Shown: in pieces, positions 42,399 to 51,701 of the stretch
Layout: every line of letters starts with the position of its first letter
Position numbering within the stretch: the stretch's first letter is position 1
From: Myxococcaceae bacterium
GTDB taxonomy: Bacteria > Myxococcota_A > Polyangia > Polyangiales > Ga0077539
DNA length: 64,000 nucleotides
Direction of reading: 5' to 3'
NCBI GenBank assembly: GCA_004297725.1
Contig: SCUS01000162.1
Coordinates: forward strand, 1 to 64,000
Translations under genes and position numbers: made by a program
Notes under the pieces: generated by a model
Seen by the model: the letters and a program-made list of their open reading frames with translations, nothing else
What the model was told of the DNA's origin: nothing
Database searches by the model: none

Positions 42399-43427
42399 GT
42401 GAGCACCGACCCCCTGCGCCCCGAAGGCTCGGTGACCGACCGCATCGCGCGCACCGACGAGCGGCTGCACCTGTCCATCGGCGCCGTGTGCAACAACAAC
42501 TGCGTCTTCTGCATGGAGGAGGACCGCGACGGCCGCTACGTGAACAACTCGGCCATGACCCGCGAGCGGGTGCGCTGGATCCTCGAGCGCCACCGCGGCG
42601 CCGAGGAGGTGTGCTTCACCTCCGGCGAGCCCACCACGCGCCCCGAGCTGCCGGACTTCGTCGCCTGGGCCCGGGAGCTCGGCTACGCGCGCATCAGCGT
42701 GATGACCAACGGTCGCCGCCTGAGCCAGATGCCCTACGCCGCCACCCTCGCGCGCGCCGGGATGAACCGCTTCTACGTGTCGATCCACGGCCACACGAAG
42801 CGCCTGCACGAGGGCCTCACCCGCACGCCCGACAGCTTCGAGCAGACCGTCGCCGGGCTCGACACCCTCGCGAAGCTCAAGCGCTTCGGCGTCGAGGTGC
42901 ACACCTCCACGGTGCTCACCGAGCGCAACCTCCCCATGCTCGGGGAGATCTACGCGTTTCTGCGCTCGCACGGGGTCGACCAGGTGGTGTTCAACGTGAT
43001 GCAGGCCAACGGCCGCGCGGACACCTTCTTCGAGCAGATCTTCCCGACGTACACCGAGACCGCCGCGCAGTTCGCGCGCTTCTTGAGGGAGTGCGGCGAG
43101 GCCCGCCCCTCGGCCTTCCTGGTCGACATCCCCCTCTGCGTCACCGAGGCGATCCCCGATTTCCACCGAGGCTTCGTCGAGCGCCACTGCCACTACGACG
43201 TCGAGGAGAGCGCCGTCCTCGAGGGGGTCGACGCCGCCGCCCGCGCGGTCGAGAGCCACGGCCGCCACCTCGTGGTGCTCACCCGCGAGGACCTCGACCG
43301 CGCCACCCGCGCCAAGCGCGACGAGTGCCGCACGTGCCGCCACGACGCCTCCTGCGAGGGCGTCTGGAGCAACTACCTCCGCCGCCGCGGCTGGGACGAG
43401 TTTACCCCAGTCGGTAAGATCTCCTGA
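42399..43427 (+). CDS. radical SAM protein with Cys tail
   Basis: A protein of about 342 aa. GAVCNNNCVFC (Cys31, 35, 38) and FTSGEPTTRP (GGEP changed to SGEP), then CRTCRHDASCEGVWSNYLRRRGWDEFTPV. Typical single-core member of the local family. GTG at 42399 is chosen; TTG 42360 and GTG 42432 are in-frame alternatives. The next gene on the same strand begins 58 bp downstream. Function: SAM-dependent radical modification of an unknown, probably peptidic, substrate. Confidence 0.85.
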   Translation: MSTDPLRPEGSVTDRIARTDERLHLSIGAVCNNNCVFCMEEDRDGRYVNNSAMTRERVRWILERHRGAEEVCFTSGEPTTRPELPDFVAWARELGYARISVMTNGRRLSQMPYAATLARAGMNRFYVSIHGHTKRLHEGLTRTPDSFEQTVAGLDTLAKLKRFGVEVHTSTVLTERNLPMLGEIYAFLRSHGVDQVVFNVMQANGRADTFFEQIFPTYTETAAQFARFLRECGEARPSAFLVDIPLCVTEAIPDFHRGFVERHCHYDVEESAVLEGVDAAARAVESHGRHLVVLTREDLDRATRAKRDECRTCRHDASCEGVWSNYLRRRGWDEFTPVGKIS

Positions 43428-43485
43428 CCGGGCGACGGCCACCGTCGCGCTTGTTGCCCCACCCGGGCGATGCAACCATCGCGTC

Positions 43486-45321
43486 GTGTCGGATGACCAC
43501 GTAAGGGACTTTGCGGCCGCGCTGGGCCTCGACCACCAGAAGGAGCTGTCCGGCGGCTTCCGCCTGGCGAGCATCCGGCAGGGTCGGCGCGTCGAGGTGA
43601 AGCTGGCGCGGGGCGACGAGGGTCTCAGGCTCTACCTGGAGCCCTCAGGGCCGGGCGCCTGCTTCGCGCGGACGAAGCGCTTCCGGGTGAGCTACCAGAC
43701 GCCCGAGTGGGGCTCGGTGCCGACCGCGGTGGTCGAGGCCTTCGTCCGCCGCCTCGCCGCCGCGGAGATGGCCCTCTCGCCCGCCCTCGTCGAGGCCCTG
43801 CACGCCGATCCTCCCCCGGTCGTCGACCGCGGCGCCCGCCCCCGCTTCGCCGATCCTTCCCCCGAGGTGGCCGCCGGGCGCACCCCCGCGCCGCCTCGCC
43901 GCCCGCTCGCGGTGCTCGGGCAGAGCGAGCCCATCCCGAAGCGAGAGGGCTCGGGCAGGCTGCGGATCACCCTCGCCAACGTCTGCGAGGAGGCCTTCGG
44001 CTACGGCCCGGCGGCGTCGGAGTACCTGCGCGCCAAGCTCCTCTCGGTGCCCGAGATCGCCGACCGGGTGGAGGTCTCGATCCTCTTCCTGGGCGGCACC
44101 GACTGCGAGGCCTTCGCCGAGCGCATCGCGGCGCAGGACCCCGACCTGGTGGGCTTCACCTGCTACAGCTGGAACCTCGCCTCCACGGCCGAGACCACCC
44201 GGCGGCTGCGCCAGAAGATGGGCGTCCGGCCCGCCATCGTGTGGGGCGGCACCTCCTTCGCGCTGCTGCGAGAGCGGCACGACTGGTTCACCTGGTGGTC
44301 GGACGTGGACGCCGTCGCCGTGGGATCGGGCGAGCAGACCATCGTCGACCTCGTGGCGCGGCTGCTCTCGATCGGTCCGGGCCGCGGGCTCGGCGAGGGC
44401 CCCATCCGAGGGACGATGCGCTCGGTCGACGGACGGCTGCTCATCGGCGACCCGGCGCGGGTGCCGCTGAGCCTGGAGGAGGTCCCGTCGCCCTACCAGA
44501 TGGACACGGCCATCCGGGTGCAGCGGCCCTTCATCGAGATGGCGCGCGGGTGCCTCTTCCAGTGCGCGTTCTGCAGCGACGCGCGGGTCTCGCGCGAGGG
44601 CCGCTGGCTCACCGCCTCGATCGACCGCATCGCCAAGGACGTGGCCGCGGTCGTGGCCTGGCCGGGCACCACCGACATCCCCGCGGGGGCGAGCACCGCC
44701 AACATGAGCGAGGCGGTCTTCGCGGAGATGTGCGAGGGCATCCGCCGCGGCGACCCGGGGCAGAAGCTCTCCTACGGGCTGCAGATCTACCCCTCCATCG
44801 CGAAGCCCTCGCTGCGCGAGGCGCTGCGCGGCGTGCGCGTGCGGCGCATCGGCATCGGCGTGCAGTCGCTCACCCCGGAGACCTGGCGCCCGATGCGCCG
44901 CAAGACCTCCATCGAGGACGCCCGCAAGGCCGTCTCGCTGCTGCACGACCTCGGGACGATCTACATCACCGTGCTGCTCGGCATGCCCGGCGAGACGTAC
45001 CAGTCCTTCGTCGACATGATCGAGGAGCTGCTCACCATCGAGGGCTGCTGCATCGTGGTGCACCGGCTGCTCATCCTGCCGGGCACGCAGTTTCATCAGC
45101 AGCACGAGCGCTGGGGCCTGCGCTTCGACCCCGAGCTCTACTACCGGGTGATGTCGTCCTCGACGATGTCCAACGACGACCTGCGGCGGGCCCAGCACTG
45201 GGTGCGCAACCGCTCCGTGCAGGCCGGCTTCGGCGCCCCCGGCGAGCTGCGCCTCGACTGGACCAACTCCGACGACATGCCGCTGTCCTTCGACAGCCCC
45301 ACGTACACCTCCCAGGGCTGA
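43486..45321 (+). CDS. B12-binding-domain radical SAM protein
   Basis: A 611-aa protein. Residues 1-150 are a free N-terminal domain not recognised. Residues about 165-310 are a cobalamin-binding-like Rossmann domain (DLVGFTCYSWN, PAIVWGGTSFALL, VDAVAVGSGEQTIVDLV). The rSAM core is ARGCLFQCAFC (Cys356, 360, 363), followed by RRIGIGVQSLTPETWRPMRRK. This is the typical class B order. Such enzymes often methylate sp3 carbons. GTG at 43486. Converges with the DUF2520 gene (6-bp gap). Third B12-type rSAM of the window. Confidence 0.87.
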   Translation: MSDDHVRDFAAALGLDHQKELSGGFRLASIRQGRRVEVKLARGDEGLRLYLEPSGPGACFARTKRFRVSYQTPEWGSVPTAVVEAFVRRLAAAEMALSPALVEALHADPPPVVDRGARPRFADPSPEVAAGRTPAPPRRPLAVLGQSEPIPKREGSGRLRITLANVCEEAFGYGPAASEYLRAKLLSVPEIADRVEVSILFLGGTDCEAFAERIAAQDPDLVGFTCYSWNLASTAETTRRLRQKMGVRPAIVWGGTSFALLRERHDWFTWWSDVDAVAVGSGEQTIVDLVARLLSIGPGRGLGEGPIRGTMRSVDGRLLIGDPARVPLSLEEVPSPYQMDTAIRVQRPFIEMARGCLFQCAFCSDARVSREGRWLTASIDRIAKDVAAVVAWPGTTDIPAGASTANMSEAVFAEMCEGIRRGDPGQKLSYGLQIYPSIAKPSLREALRGVRVRRIGIGVQSLTPETWRPMRRKTSIEDARKAVSLLHDLGTIYITVLLGMPGETYQSFVDMIEELLTIEGCCIVVHRLLILPGTQFHQQHERWGLRFDPELYYRVMSSSTMSNDDLRRAQHWVRNRSVQAGFGAPGELRLDWTNSDDMPLSFDSPTYTSQG

Positions 45322-45327
45322 GACCGC

Positions 45328-46212
45328 TCAGCGCGCCCGGAGCCCCCTCAGGATCTCCCTCAGGTCTCGCTCGTCCCGCGGCGAGAGCGAGGCCGACCCG
45401 CTCGCCAGCGCCAGCGTCGCGAGGGCGAGCTCGGCGTAGAGCCTCGCGGCGTCGGGGCGGTGCGCCGCGATCGCCTCGGCGAAGCGCCCCACGACGGGCA
45501 CGTCGCCGTGGGCGATGGGCCCGTGCAGGGCAGCGCGAGGCCCGTGCGAGGCCACGTCGGCGCGGGAGTGCTCGGAGAGCGAGGCCACGAGGCGGTCGGC
45601 GGTCGCGGCCGGCACGCCCGCCGAGCGCAGCAGGTCGATCGCCTGGGCGTGGAGCGTGATCGCGAAGGTGAGCGGGAGCATCGTCGCCGCGTGGTAGAGC
45701 ACCTTGCGATCGGGCTGCACCGGGAAGGCGTCGGCGCCGATCTCGCGCATCAGCGACAGCATCAGCGCCGCGGCCTCGTCGTCGCCCTCGACCGCGCAGA
45801 AGGTCCCAGGGAAGGTCGAGGGGTCGACGGACTCCAGGGAGAAGGGCCGCAGCGGGTGCGCCGAGGCGACCTGCGCCCCGGCCGTCTCGGGCAGGCGCAT
45901 CGCCGCCGCGGGGAGCGAGCCCGCGAAGTGCACGAGGGTGCGACCGGCGGCGAGGCCCGCGCGGCCGAGCGAGCGCGCCGACTCGACGATCGCCTGGTCG
46001 GCCGTCGCCACCAGCAGCAGCGTGGTCTCGGCGGGGATCTGCCCGGCCCGCGTGGTCCCCGCGGCGGCGCCGATGAACGCGGCGGCCTCGGCGGCCCGAC
46101 CCGCGTCGCGAGAGAGCACCGCGGTGCAGACGTGCCCTGCGCGGACGAGGCAGTGACCGATCTCCCGGGCGACCGGGCCCGATCCGACGACGGCGAAGTG
46201 TTGTGGCGGCAT
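45328..46212 (-). CDS. Rossmann-fold/DUF2520 oxidoreductase-like protein
   Basis: A protein of about 294 aa. It starts FAVVGSGPVAREIGHCLVRAGH (NAD(P)-binding GxGxxG variant); later come ASAHPLRPFS and LYHAATMLPLTFAITLHAQAIDLLRSAGV, which match the Rossmann plus DUF2520 family, related to 6-phosphogluconate/ProC-type dehydrogenases. Substrate unknown. ATG at 46212 begins directly at the Rossmann strand; ATG at 46236 would add eight residues and overlap the divergent gene. In this context it may reduce or oxidise a modified residue or cofactor. Confidence 0.8.
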   Translation of the reverse strand: MPPQHFAVVGSGPVAREIGHCLVRAGHVCTAVLSRDAGRAAEAAAFIGAAAGTTRAGQIPAETTLLLVATADQAIVESARSLGRAGLAAGRTLVHFAGSLPAAAMRLPETAGAQVASAHPLRPFSLESVDPSTFPGTFCAVEGDDEAAALMLSLMREIGADAFPVQPDRKVLYHAATMLPLTFAITLHAQAIDLLRSAGVPAATADRLVASLSEHSRADVASHGPRAALHGPIAHGDVPVVGRFAEAIAAHRPDAARLYAELALATLALASGSASLSPRDERDLREILRGLRAR

Positions 46213-46255
46213 AGGGGGGTTAGCGGAGGGGGCCATGATGCTACGATCGCCGGGC

Positions 46256-48157
46256 ATGGTCATGCCCCATGATCCCGGCCGCGCGGGGCCCGTAGCCGCC
46301 GTGCTGGGGGCGACCGGGAGGCTCGGTCCGGCGGTGTGTCGCGCGCTGACGGCGGGCGGCTGGTCGGTGCGCGGCCTGTCGCGGCGCTCCCCCACGGCGG
46401 CCGAGCGCCTGGGCGACGCCCGGCTGGTGGTGGGCGACCGGCGCGACGAGGCGGCCCTGCGCGAGGCGCTCGAGGGCGCATCGCTGGTCGTCGACCTGAT
46501 CGGCGTGACCGCCGAGGACGCCTCCGCGCTCGGGGCCGCGCTCCCCGCCACGGCGCGGCACGTGGTGGTGGTCGTGTGCGCGAGCAGCCGGGCCGGGGTG
46601 GTCCACGCCGCCGCCGTCGACGCGCTCTTCGGCGGGGCGTTTCACGCGCTGGTGCTGCCGAGGCTCGTCGCCGAGGTCGACCCGTCGCAGCGAGAGCGCC
46701 CCTACCTCGACATGGTCCGCTCGGGCGAGTCGGCCATGGTGGCCGCGGGCGGCGCCGCGCGCCTGTCGCTGGTGGCCGTCGACGACGTCGCGGCGGTCGT
46801 CGCCCTGCTCGCGGCCGACCCGGCGCTCGCGTCGCGGGGCCCGCTGTCGGTCGCGCCCTCCTCGACGGTGAGCGCCGCCCAGTGCGTCTCGGCGCTGCTC
46901 GAAGGCGCCGGCGCTCCCGCCCGCGTGGTGCGCCACCCAGACCCCCGCTGGCGCGGTCCCCACCCGGGCGTCGACGAGGTGCTCCCTCGCGGCCGCTACC
47001 CGGAGCCCCCGGGCTTCCGCTACCGCGACCCGCTCGAGGTGTGCCGCGCCCACGGCGCCTGGCTGGCCTCGCTGCCGCCGGTCCAGGGCAGGCCCTCCAA
47101 GTCCCTCCCGCTGGCCAGCAGCCTCTTCCAGGGCCGCCAGGAGACGGACGTCCACGGCCGTCGCGAGGGGGTGATCCTCGAGGCCCCGGTGCCGGGGCTG
47201 ATCGAGCTCTCGTCCTGGCTCTCGCCGTCGTTCTACGTAGACGTCGGCCGGCCCTGCAACTCCGCCTGCCTCTACTGCGCGGTGCCCCCGCACGCCGACA
47301 CGCAGGGCTTCGCGCCGCTCGATCGCCTCTCGTCGCAGATCGCCGCGGGCGTGGCCGCCGGGTGCGACCGGGCCATCCTCATCGGCGGCGAGCCCACGAT
47401 CTACCCCGAGCTCCCGGCGCTGCTCGGCCGGCTGCGCGAGGCCGGGGTGGGCGAGCGCACCATCCTGATGACCAACGGGCTGCGCCTCGCGGACGAGCGC
47501 TTCCTCGCATCGCTCATCGAGGGCGGGGTGAGCACCATCCACATCTCCGTCGACACGGCCGACGAGGCGGTGTTCGACGCGCTCAGCCGCTCGAGCGGGA
47601 GGTTCGGCAAGCAGGGCGCCGGGCTCGACAACGCTCTCCGCGCCCGCGGCGCCAACGTCTACGTGTACGCCGCCGTCACGCGCCTCAACGCGCCCGGCCT
47701 GCCCCGGCTGCTCGACTCGCTCGTCGAGCGCTCCGAGCGGGCCCGCCGCGCGCCGCCGCCCTTGCTGCTCGCGTTCGCCAAGCCCCTCGGGGACGCGCTG
47801 GTGCACCTCGACCAGCTCTGGGTGAGCCCCCGAGAGCGCGTCGAGACGGTGCGCTCGCTCGTCGCCCAGGGAGAGCGCCGCGGGGTGACCGTAGGCTTCC
47901 GCAACCTGCAGGCCTGCCTCGCGCCGGACCTGGTCCGCTACAACGTCGACTATTACCTGGAGGACTACTCGGTCGACCTGCGCACGCGCGCCCGCCGCGC
48001 CTACGCCCACCACGTCGAGTACGCCTCGCACATCGAGGGCTGCGAGGGCTGCGCCCACCTCGCGCACTGCCCCGGGGTCTACACCAACGAGGTGTCCCGT
48101 CCGGAGGCGGCGGCCTACCGCGCGATCGGGGCCGAGGGGCTGCGCTTCGGGACGTGA
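46256..48157 (+). CDS. fusion of NmrA-like Rossmann domain and radical SAM
   Basis: A protein of about 633 aa. Residues 1-285 resemble atypical short-chain dehydrogenase/NmrA proteins: VAAVLGATGRLGPAVCRAL at the start, then LVVDLIGVTAED and HVVVVVCASSRAG. Residues 320-633 are a complete rSAM unit: GRPCNSACLYC (Cys334, 338, 341), LIGGEPTIYP and tail CEGCAHLAHCPG. The fusion joins a nucleotide-binding redox-type fold to radical chemistry. Start chosen at ATG 46256; ATGs at 46235 and 46262 are possible. Its TGA overlaps a GTG near the metallo-beta-lactamase gene start. Confidence 0.85.
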   Translation: MVMPHDPGRAGPVAAVLGATGRLGPAVCRALTAGGWSVRGLSRRSPTAAERLGDARLVVGDRRDEAALREALEGASLVVDLIGVTAEDASALGAALPATARHVVVVVCASSRAGVVHAAAVDALFGGAFHALVLPRLVAEVDPSQRERPYLDMVRSGESAMVAAGGAARLSLVAVDDVAAVVALLAADPALASRGPLSVAPSSTVSAAQCVSALLEGAGAPARVVRHPDPRWRGPHPGVDEVLPRGRYPEPPGFRYRDPLEVCRAHGAWLASLPPVQGRPSKSLPLASSLFQGRQETDVHGRREGVILEAPVPGLIELSSWLSPSFYVDVGRPCNSACLYCAVPPHADTQGFAPLDRLSSQIAAGVAAGCDRAILIGGEPTIYPELPALLGRLREAGVGERTILMTNGLRLADERFLASLIEGGVSTIHISVDTADEAVFDALSRSSGRFGKQGAGLDNALRARGANVYVYAAVTRLNAPGLPRLLDSLVERSERARRAPPPLLLAFAKPLGDALVHLDQLWVSPRERVETVRSLVAQGERRGVTVGFRNLQACLAPDLVRYNVDYYLEDYSVDLRTRARRAYAHHVEYASHIEGCEGCAHLAHCPGVYTNEVSRPEAAAYRAIGAEGLRFGT

Positions 48158-48159
48158 CC

Positions 48160-49512
48160 ATGTTCAGGGTGACCTTCTTCGGACATCAGGGCTGGATGCT
48201 CTCGAGCGGCGAGACGAACCTCCTCGTCGACCCGATCGTCGAGCCGGACTTCGGCTGCGTCCCGCAGGCCCGCTTCGAGGTGCTGCCTCGCCGCGCGTTC
48301 GACTGGCCGGCCTTCCCCCCCATCGACGCGGTCTTCTTCACCCACGAGCACGAGGACCACTTCGACGTCCGCTCGCTCAACCGCCTCTCTCGCGCCATCC
48401 CGCTCTACCTGTCCGACCGCTCGTCGAGCGCGGCCTTCGCCATCCTCGGGGAGATGGGCTTCGACGTTCGCCCGTGGGCTCCCGGCGTCGCGGTGACCGT
48501 CGGCGACCTGAGCCTCCTCGGCTTCGCGGGCGACCACGTCGCGCACGACGACCTCGAGGAGTGGGACACGCTCGCCTTCATGGCCTCGGACGCCCACGGC
48601 GCCGGGACCTTCTTCACCAACGTCGACGTCGGCGTGAGCCAGGCCATGGTGCGCTCGGTCCAGCAGCTCGCCGTGGAGTACGCCCGCAAGCACCCCGGCG
48701 CGGCGGCTTCGCCCTCGGGGCGGCTGCTGCTCTCCCGCGACTCGGTGATGGATTTCAGTGCGCTCCAGGAGAACCCGCAGCCCCCGACGGGATCACTCCG
48801 CTACATCCGCGACCCGGCCGAGGCCGAGCGCCGCCTCCGCTCGGGGGGGATCACCCCGCTGCCCGGGCAGACCGTCGCGATGAGCCGCAACGACGTGGCC
48901 CTCGTGGAGCCCGAGCGGCCCTTCCTGCGCGCGCTCGCCGGCTCCGACGCGCCGGAGCGCCCGGTGTGGTTCTCCATGCCCGAGGCCGAGCCCTTCGCGA
49001 CGGCGTGCGGCGCCGTGGAGCTCACCGCCGCCGACCTCCGCGAGCTCGACGCCCACCTCCAGGACCTCGCCCGATCGCTCTACGGCAGCAGCTTCTTCCG
49101 CTGGCTCATGTCCCTCGACGGCGCTCGCCTCCCGTCCCCTCGCCGCGGCCTCGCGCTGCGGCTCCTCTTCGGCCCGGAGGGCGTCGCTCGGCTCTGGAGC
49201 TACGACCCCTGCGGCTGCGCCTTCGTCGAGGAGCCCATCGACGGCGACGCGCGCGCCTCGCACCGGACGGGCCTCACCTGCTGGGCCTCGGACCTGCTCG
49301 CGGTCTTCCGCGGCGAGTGCGACGTGCGCGCGCTGGGCCTCGGCCACCTCCGCGCCTGGGGCGCCGACCGCCGCCCGCTGGACGTCTTCCTCCGCGTGCT
49401 CGTCGTCTACTTCCACCCGCTGCGCCACCCGGGGCCTCGGCTGCGGCTCTACCGCGCGATGTGGGCCATGGTCCGCGACGAGCCCGCCTGGATCCGCGGC
49501 GTCACCCCATAG
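48160..49512 (+). CDS. metallo-beta-lactamase-fold protein
   Basis: A 450-aa protein. The first about 180 residues are an MBL-fold: FFGHQGWMLSSGETNLLVDP, FFTHEHEDHFD (HxHxDH-type metal motif with Glu at one position) and FAGDHVAHDD. The remainder, about 270 residues, is unassigned and contains a SYDPCGCAFVEEP segment. MBL-fold proteins hydrolyse esters or bind di-iron. ATG at 48160 is chosen for the conserved first strand; GTG at 48154 overlaps the stop of the rSAM fusion gene (GTGA) and would add two residues. Co-translation with that gene is likely. Substrate unknown. Confidence 0.8.
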   Translation: MFRVTFFGHQGWMLSSGETNLLVDPIVEPDFGCVPQARFEVLPRRAFDWPAFPPIDAVFFTHEHEDHFDVRSLNRLSRAIPLYLSDRSSSAAFAILGEMGFDVRPWAPGVAVTVGDLSLLGFAGDHVAHDDLEEWDTLAFMASDAHGAGTFFTNVDVGVSQAMVRSVQQLAVEYARKHPGAAASPSGRLLLSRDSVMDFSALQENPQPPTGSLRYIRDPAEAERRLRSGGITPLPGQTVAMSRNDVALVEPERPFLRALAGSDAPERPVWFSMPEAEPFATACGAVELTAADLRELDAHLQDLARSLYGSSFFRWLMSLDGARLPSPRRGLALRLLFGPEGVARLWSYDPCGCAFVEEPIDGDARASHRTGLTCWASDLLAVFRGECDVRALGLGHLRAWGADRRPLDVFLRVLVVYFHPLRHPGPRLRLYRAMWAMVRDEPAWIRGVTP

Positions 49513-49515
49513 CGC

Positions 49516-51237
49516 TCAGGGCGCCGCCTCGGTGAGCACCAGGGTGCGGTCGACGGCCACGGCCGCGAGGCGCTGGGTGCGCCCGCTCGGCCAGCGCACC
49601 TCCAGCGAGGGGAGCGTGGCCGCGTCGCCCAGGCCGAGGTCCACGGTCGGATCGCTGGAGGACATGACCCCGCCCGCGCGGGAGACCTCGCGCACCAGCC
49701 GGGCTCCGTCGGGGAGCGTGGCGGTGACCCGGGCGCCGAGGCCGTCGCGGTTGGAGGCCGTCCCGACCAGGCGAACGCGCAGCCAGTGGCGCCCCGAGAG
49801 CGCCCGGTCGTTGCGCAGGTAGCGCGCGGGCCCCGGCCGGTCGCAGCCTCGCAGCAGGATCGTCTGCGAGCCCATGATCAGGTCCTCGTCGCCGTCCTCG
49901 TCGAAGTCCCCGGTGGCCAGCGAGGACCACGACCCGGGCAGCTCGAAGCCGGTGTCGCGCTCCGCGGCGAAGCGCATCGGCGAGCCCTGGAGATAGACGG
50001 TGTTCGCGGCCCCGGGCAGCGTGACCGGGATGACCCCGAAGGTCATGAGCAGGTCCAGCCGGCCGTCGCGATCGAGGTCGCGCGGGAGGGCCGACCAGCT
50101 CACCGGGATGGCCTCCTTGGAGGAGCCGCCGGGTCCCGGTCGGATGGTGAGCGTGAGCCCCGCGGCGTCGGTGCGGTCGTCGAAGCCGCCACCAGCGCGA
50201 GCGACGAGCAGCAGGGCAGAGCCCGCGTTGGTGAAGAGGTAGTCGGTGAGCCCGTCGCGGTCGAGGTCGCCCGCGCCGACGCCCATGGGCGAGAGCAGCG
50301 GGGTCTCGTAGCCAGGGTTCAGCGAGGCGCGCGCGAAGGAGGGAGCGCCCCCGGAGGACGACTGGCGATAGGCGGAGTTGATCCAGTTGGTGACGGCGTG
50401 GCTCATGCCGGTGTCTTCGTCACAGGGCATGGAGTCCGCGGGCCGCTCGGCCACCTGGTGGGTCGCGAAGGCGTCGCGAGGAACCAGCAGGTCGGGGCGC
50501 CCGTCGGCGTCGAAGTCCGTCGCCAGCACCACCCAGGCGAAGCCCGGGTCCTGAGGGAGCCCGGTGAGCAGCCGGTAGCCACCGCCCGCGTTGGCCATCA
50601 GCACCGACGGGGCGTACTCGCCCTCGCGCAGCCGTCCCGCGCGCCCGATCACCAGGTCGAGCCGTCCGTCCTGGTCGAGGTCCGCCACGTCGAGCGCCAG
50701 CGGAAGGCCCGCCCCGTTCTCCGCGGGGATGCGCCCGGCGCTGCGGTCGGTGAAGTGCCCGTGGCCGTCGTTGTCGAGGACCATCACCGCGCCGCGCTCG
50801 GTCTCCTCGCCCCGCCTCGCCGGGGGGCGGCCGCCCATCACCAGGTCGGCGTCGCCGTCGTTGTCGAGGTCCGCGAAGTGCGCCGCCCAGGCGCCGTAGC
50901 CAACGAGCCCGGTGGCCACGGTGCGGTCCTCGAAGCTCCCGTCCCCTCGCCCGTGCAGGAACACCACCGTCCCGAGCCGTCGCACGTCGCGCTCCACGTC
51001 GCCGAGCAGCACGTCCAGGTGCCCGTCTCCGTCTCCGTCCCCGACGGCCACCATCGCGCCCGTCGAGGGGAGCGCCCGCTCGCAGTACGTGCGCCCGCAG
51101 CGCTCGGGCGCCGCGACCACCGCCACGTCCGCCGGGACGAACACGTCGGGCACCACCGACGCGTCCGACGCCGCCCCGCCCGACCCCTCGCAGCCGACGA
51201 TCCAGAGCAGCGCGAGCGCGGAGGACGGGGACCGCAT
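49516..51237 (-). CDS. FG-GAP/UnbV lipoprotein
   Basis: A 573-aa protein with lipobox IVGC near residue 16. FG-GAP/VCBS blades include GDGDGDGHLD, DLDNDGDADLVMGG, DLDQDGRLD, DFDADGRPD, DLDRDGLTD, DLDRDGRLD and DFDEDGDEDLIMG. The C-terminal RHWLRVRLVGTASNRDGLGA...VRWPSGRTQRL is UnbV/ASPIC. Closely similar in layout to the protein at 56847-58841, including the C-terminal RHWLRVRLVGT motif, so these two are paralogues. Convergent with the MBL-fold gene (3-bp gap); the partition RHH gene lies 8 bp upstream on the same strand. Confidence 0.87.
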   Translation of the reverse strand: MRSPSSALALLWIVGCEGSGGAASDASVVPDVFVPADVAVVAAPERCGRTYCERALPSTGAMVAVGDGDGDGHLDVLLGDVERDVRRLGTVVFLHGRGDGSFEDRTVATGLVGYGAWAAHFADLDNDGDADLVMGGRPPARRGEETERGAVMVLDNDGHGHFTDRSAGRIPAENGAGLPLALDVADLDQDGRLDLVIGRAGRLREGEYAPSVLMANAGGGYRLLTGLPQDPGFAWVVLATDFDADGRPDLLVPRDAFATHQVAERPADSMPCDEDTGMSHAVTNWINSAYRQSSSGGAPSFARASLNPGYETPLLSPMGVGAGDLDRDGLTDYLFTNAGSALLLVARAGGGFDDRTDAAGLTLTIRPGPGGSSKEAIPVSWSALPRDLDRDGRLDLLMTFGVIPVTLPGAANTVYLQGSPMRFAAERDTGFELPGSWSSLATGDFDEDGDEDLIMGSQTILLRGCDRPGPARYLRNDRALSGRHWLRVRLVGTASNRDGLGARVTATLPDGARLVREVSRAGGVMSSSDPTVDLGLGDAATLPSLEVRWPSGRTQRLAAVAVDRTLVLTEAAP

Positions 51238-51245
51238 GGGTGTCC

Positions 51246-51623
51246 CTAGCGTACGCCCTTGCGGTCGAGCAGCGCGTCCAGCGCCTCGGCGAGCACCAGG
51301 CTGTAGTCCTGGTCCTTCTCGGCGGCGTAGAGGCGCAGCCGGCGAGAGAGGTCCTCGGACAGGTAGATGGTCATCCGGCGGCGCACGTCGTCGGTGCGCT
51401 TGCGGTAGACCAGCGACTTCGAGGCACCAGACGTCTGGACGTTCGGACGCTCGGATGTCTCGACCTCCGGGGCCTTCACCGCGGCGGGCGCCACGGTGGG
51501 CGTCGGAGGGGGCGCCACGGGCGTCGGGTCGGGGGCCATCCCCCGGACGAAGCGATCGGCCTGGAGGGGGTCCACGACCTCGGCCGGTCGACGGAGACTG
51601 AACGCGGGCTTCTTGGGTGCCAT
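51246..51623 (-). CDS. ribbon-helix-helix partition protein (ParB-like centromere binder)
   Basis: A 125-aa protein with a disordered Pro/Ala-rich N-terminus and a C-terminal ribbon-helix-helix: RRRMTIYLSEDLSRRLRLYA, then DYSLVLAEALDALLD. It follows parA on the same strand (78-bp gap). Small RHH proteins of this kind bind direct repeats at the centromere and at the par promoter and stimulate ParA. Octamer arrays stand upstream of parA, upstream of this gene and even inside it, and are the obvious binding sites. The disordered tail would contact ParA. Confidence 0.82.
   Translation of the reverse strand: MAPKKPAFSLRRPAEVVDPLQADRFVRGMAPDPTPVAPPPTPTVAPAAVKAPEVETSERPNVQTSGASKSLVYRKRTDDVRRRMTIYLSEDLSRRLRLYAAEKDQDYSLVLAEALDALLDRKGVR
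51429..51468. repeat. octamer array 2 (inside the RHH gene)
   Basis: AGACGTCT, GGACGTTC, GGACGCTC and GGATGTCT in perfect 8-bp phase, then a weaker CGACCTCC. It lies in the coding part for the disordered N-terminus (ETSERPNVQTSG), where the protein sequence is free to vary. Confidence 0.75.
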
Positions 51624-51647
51624 TGGGGAGGAACCTCGACGACGGGG

Positions 51648-51687
51648 GAGCGTTGAGACGTCTAGACTCTCAGACGCCCAGGCGTCT
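51648..51687. repeat. octamer array 3 (between parA and the RHH gene)
   Basis: Five contiguous 8-mers: GAGCGTTG, AGACGTCT, AGACTCTC, AGACGCCC, AGGCGTCT. It lies just upstream of the RHH gene start and may serve as its operator. Confidence 0.8.
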
Positions 51688-51701
51688 CGTCAAAGCCGTC
51701 G

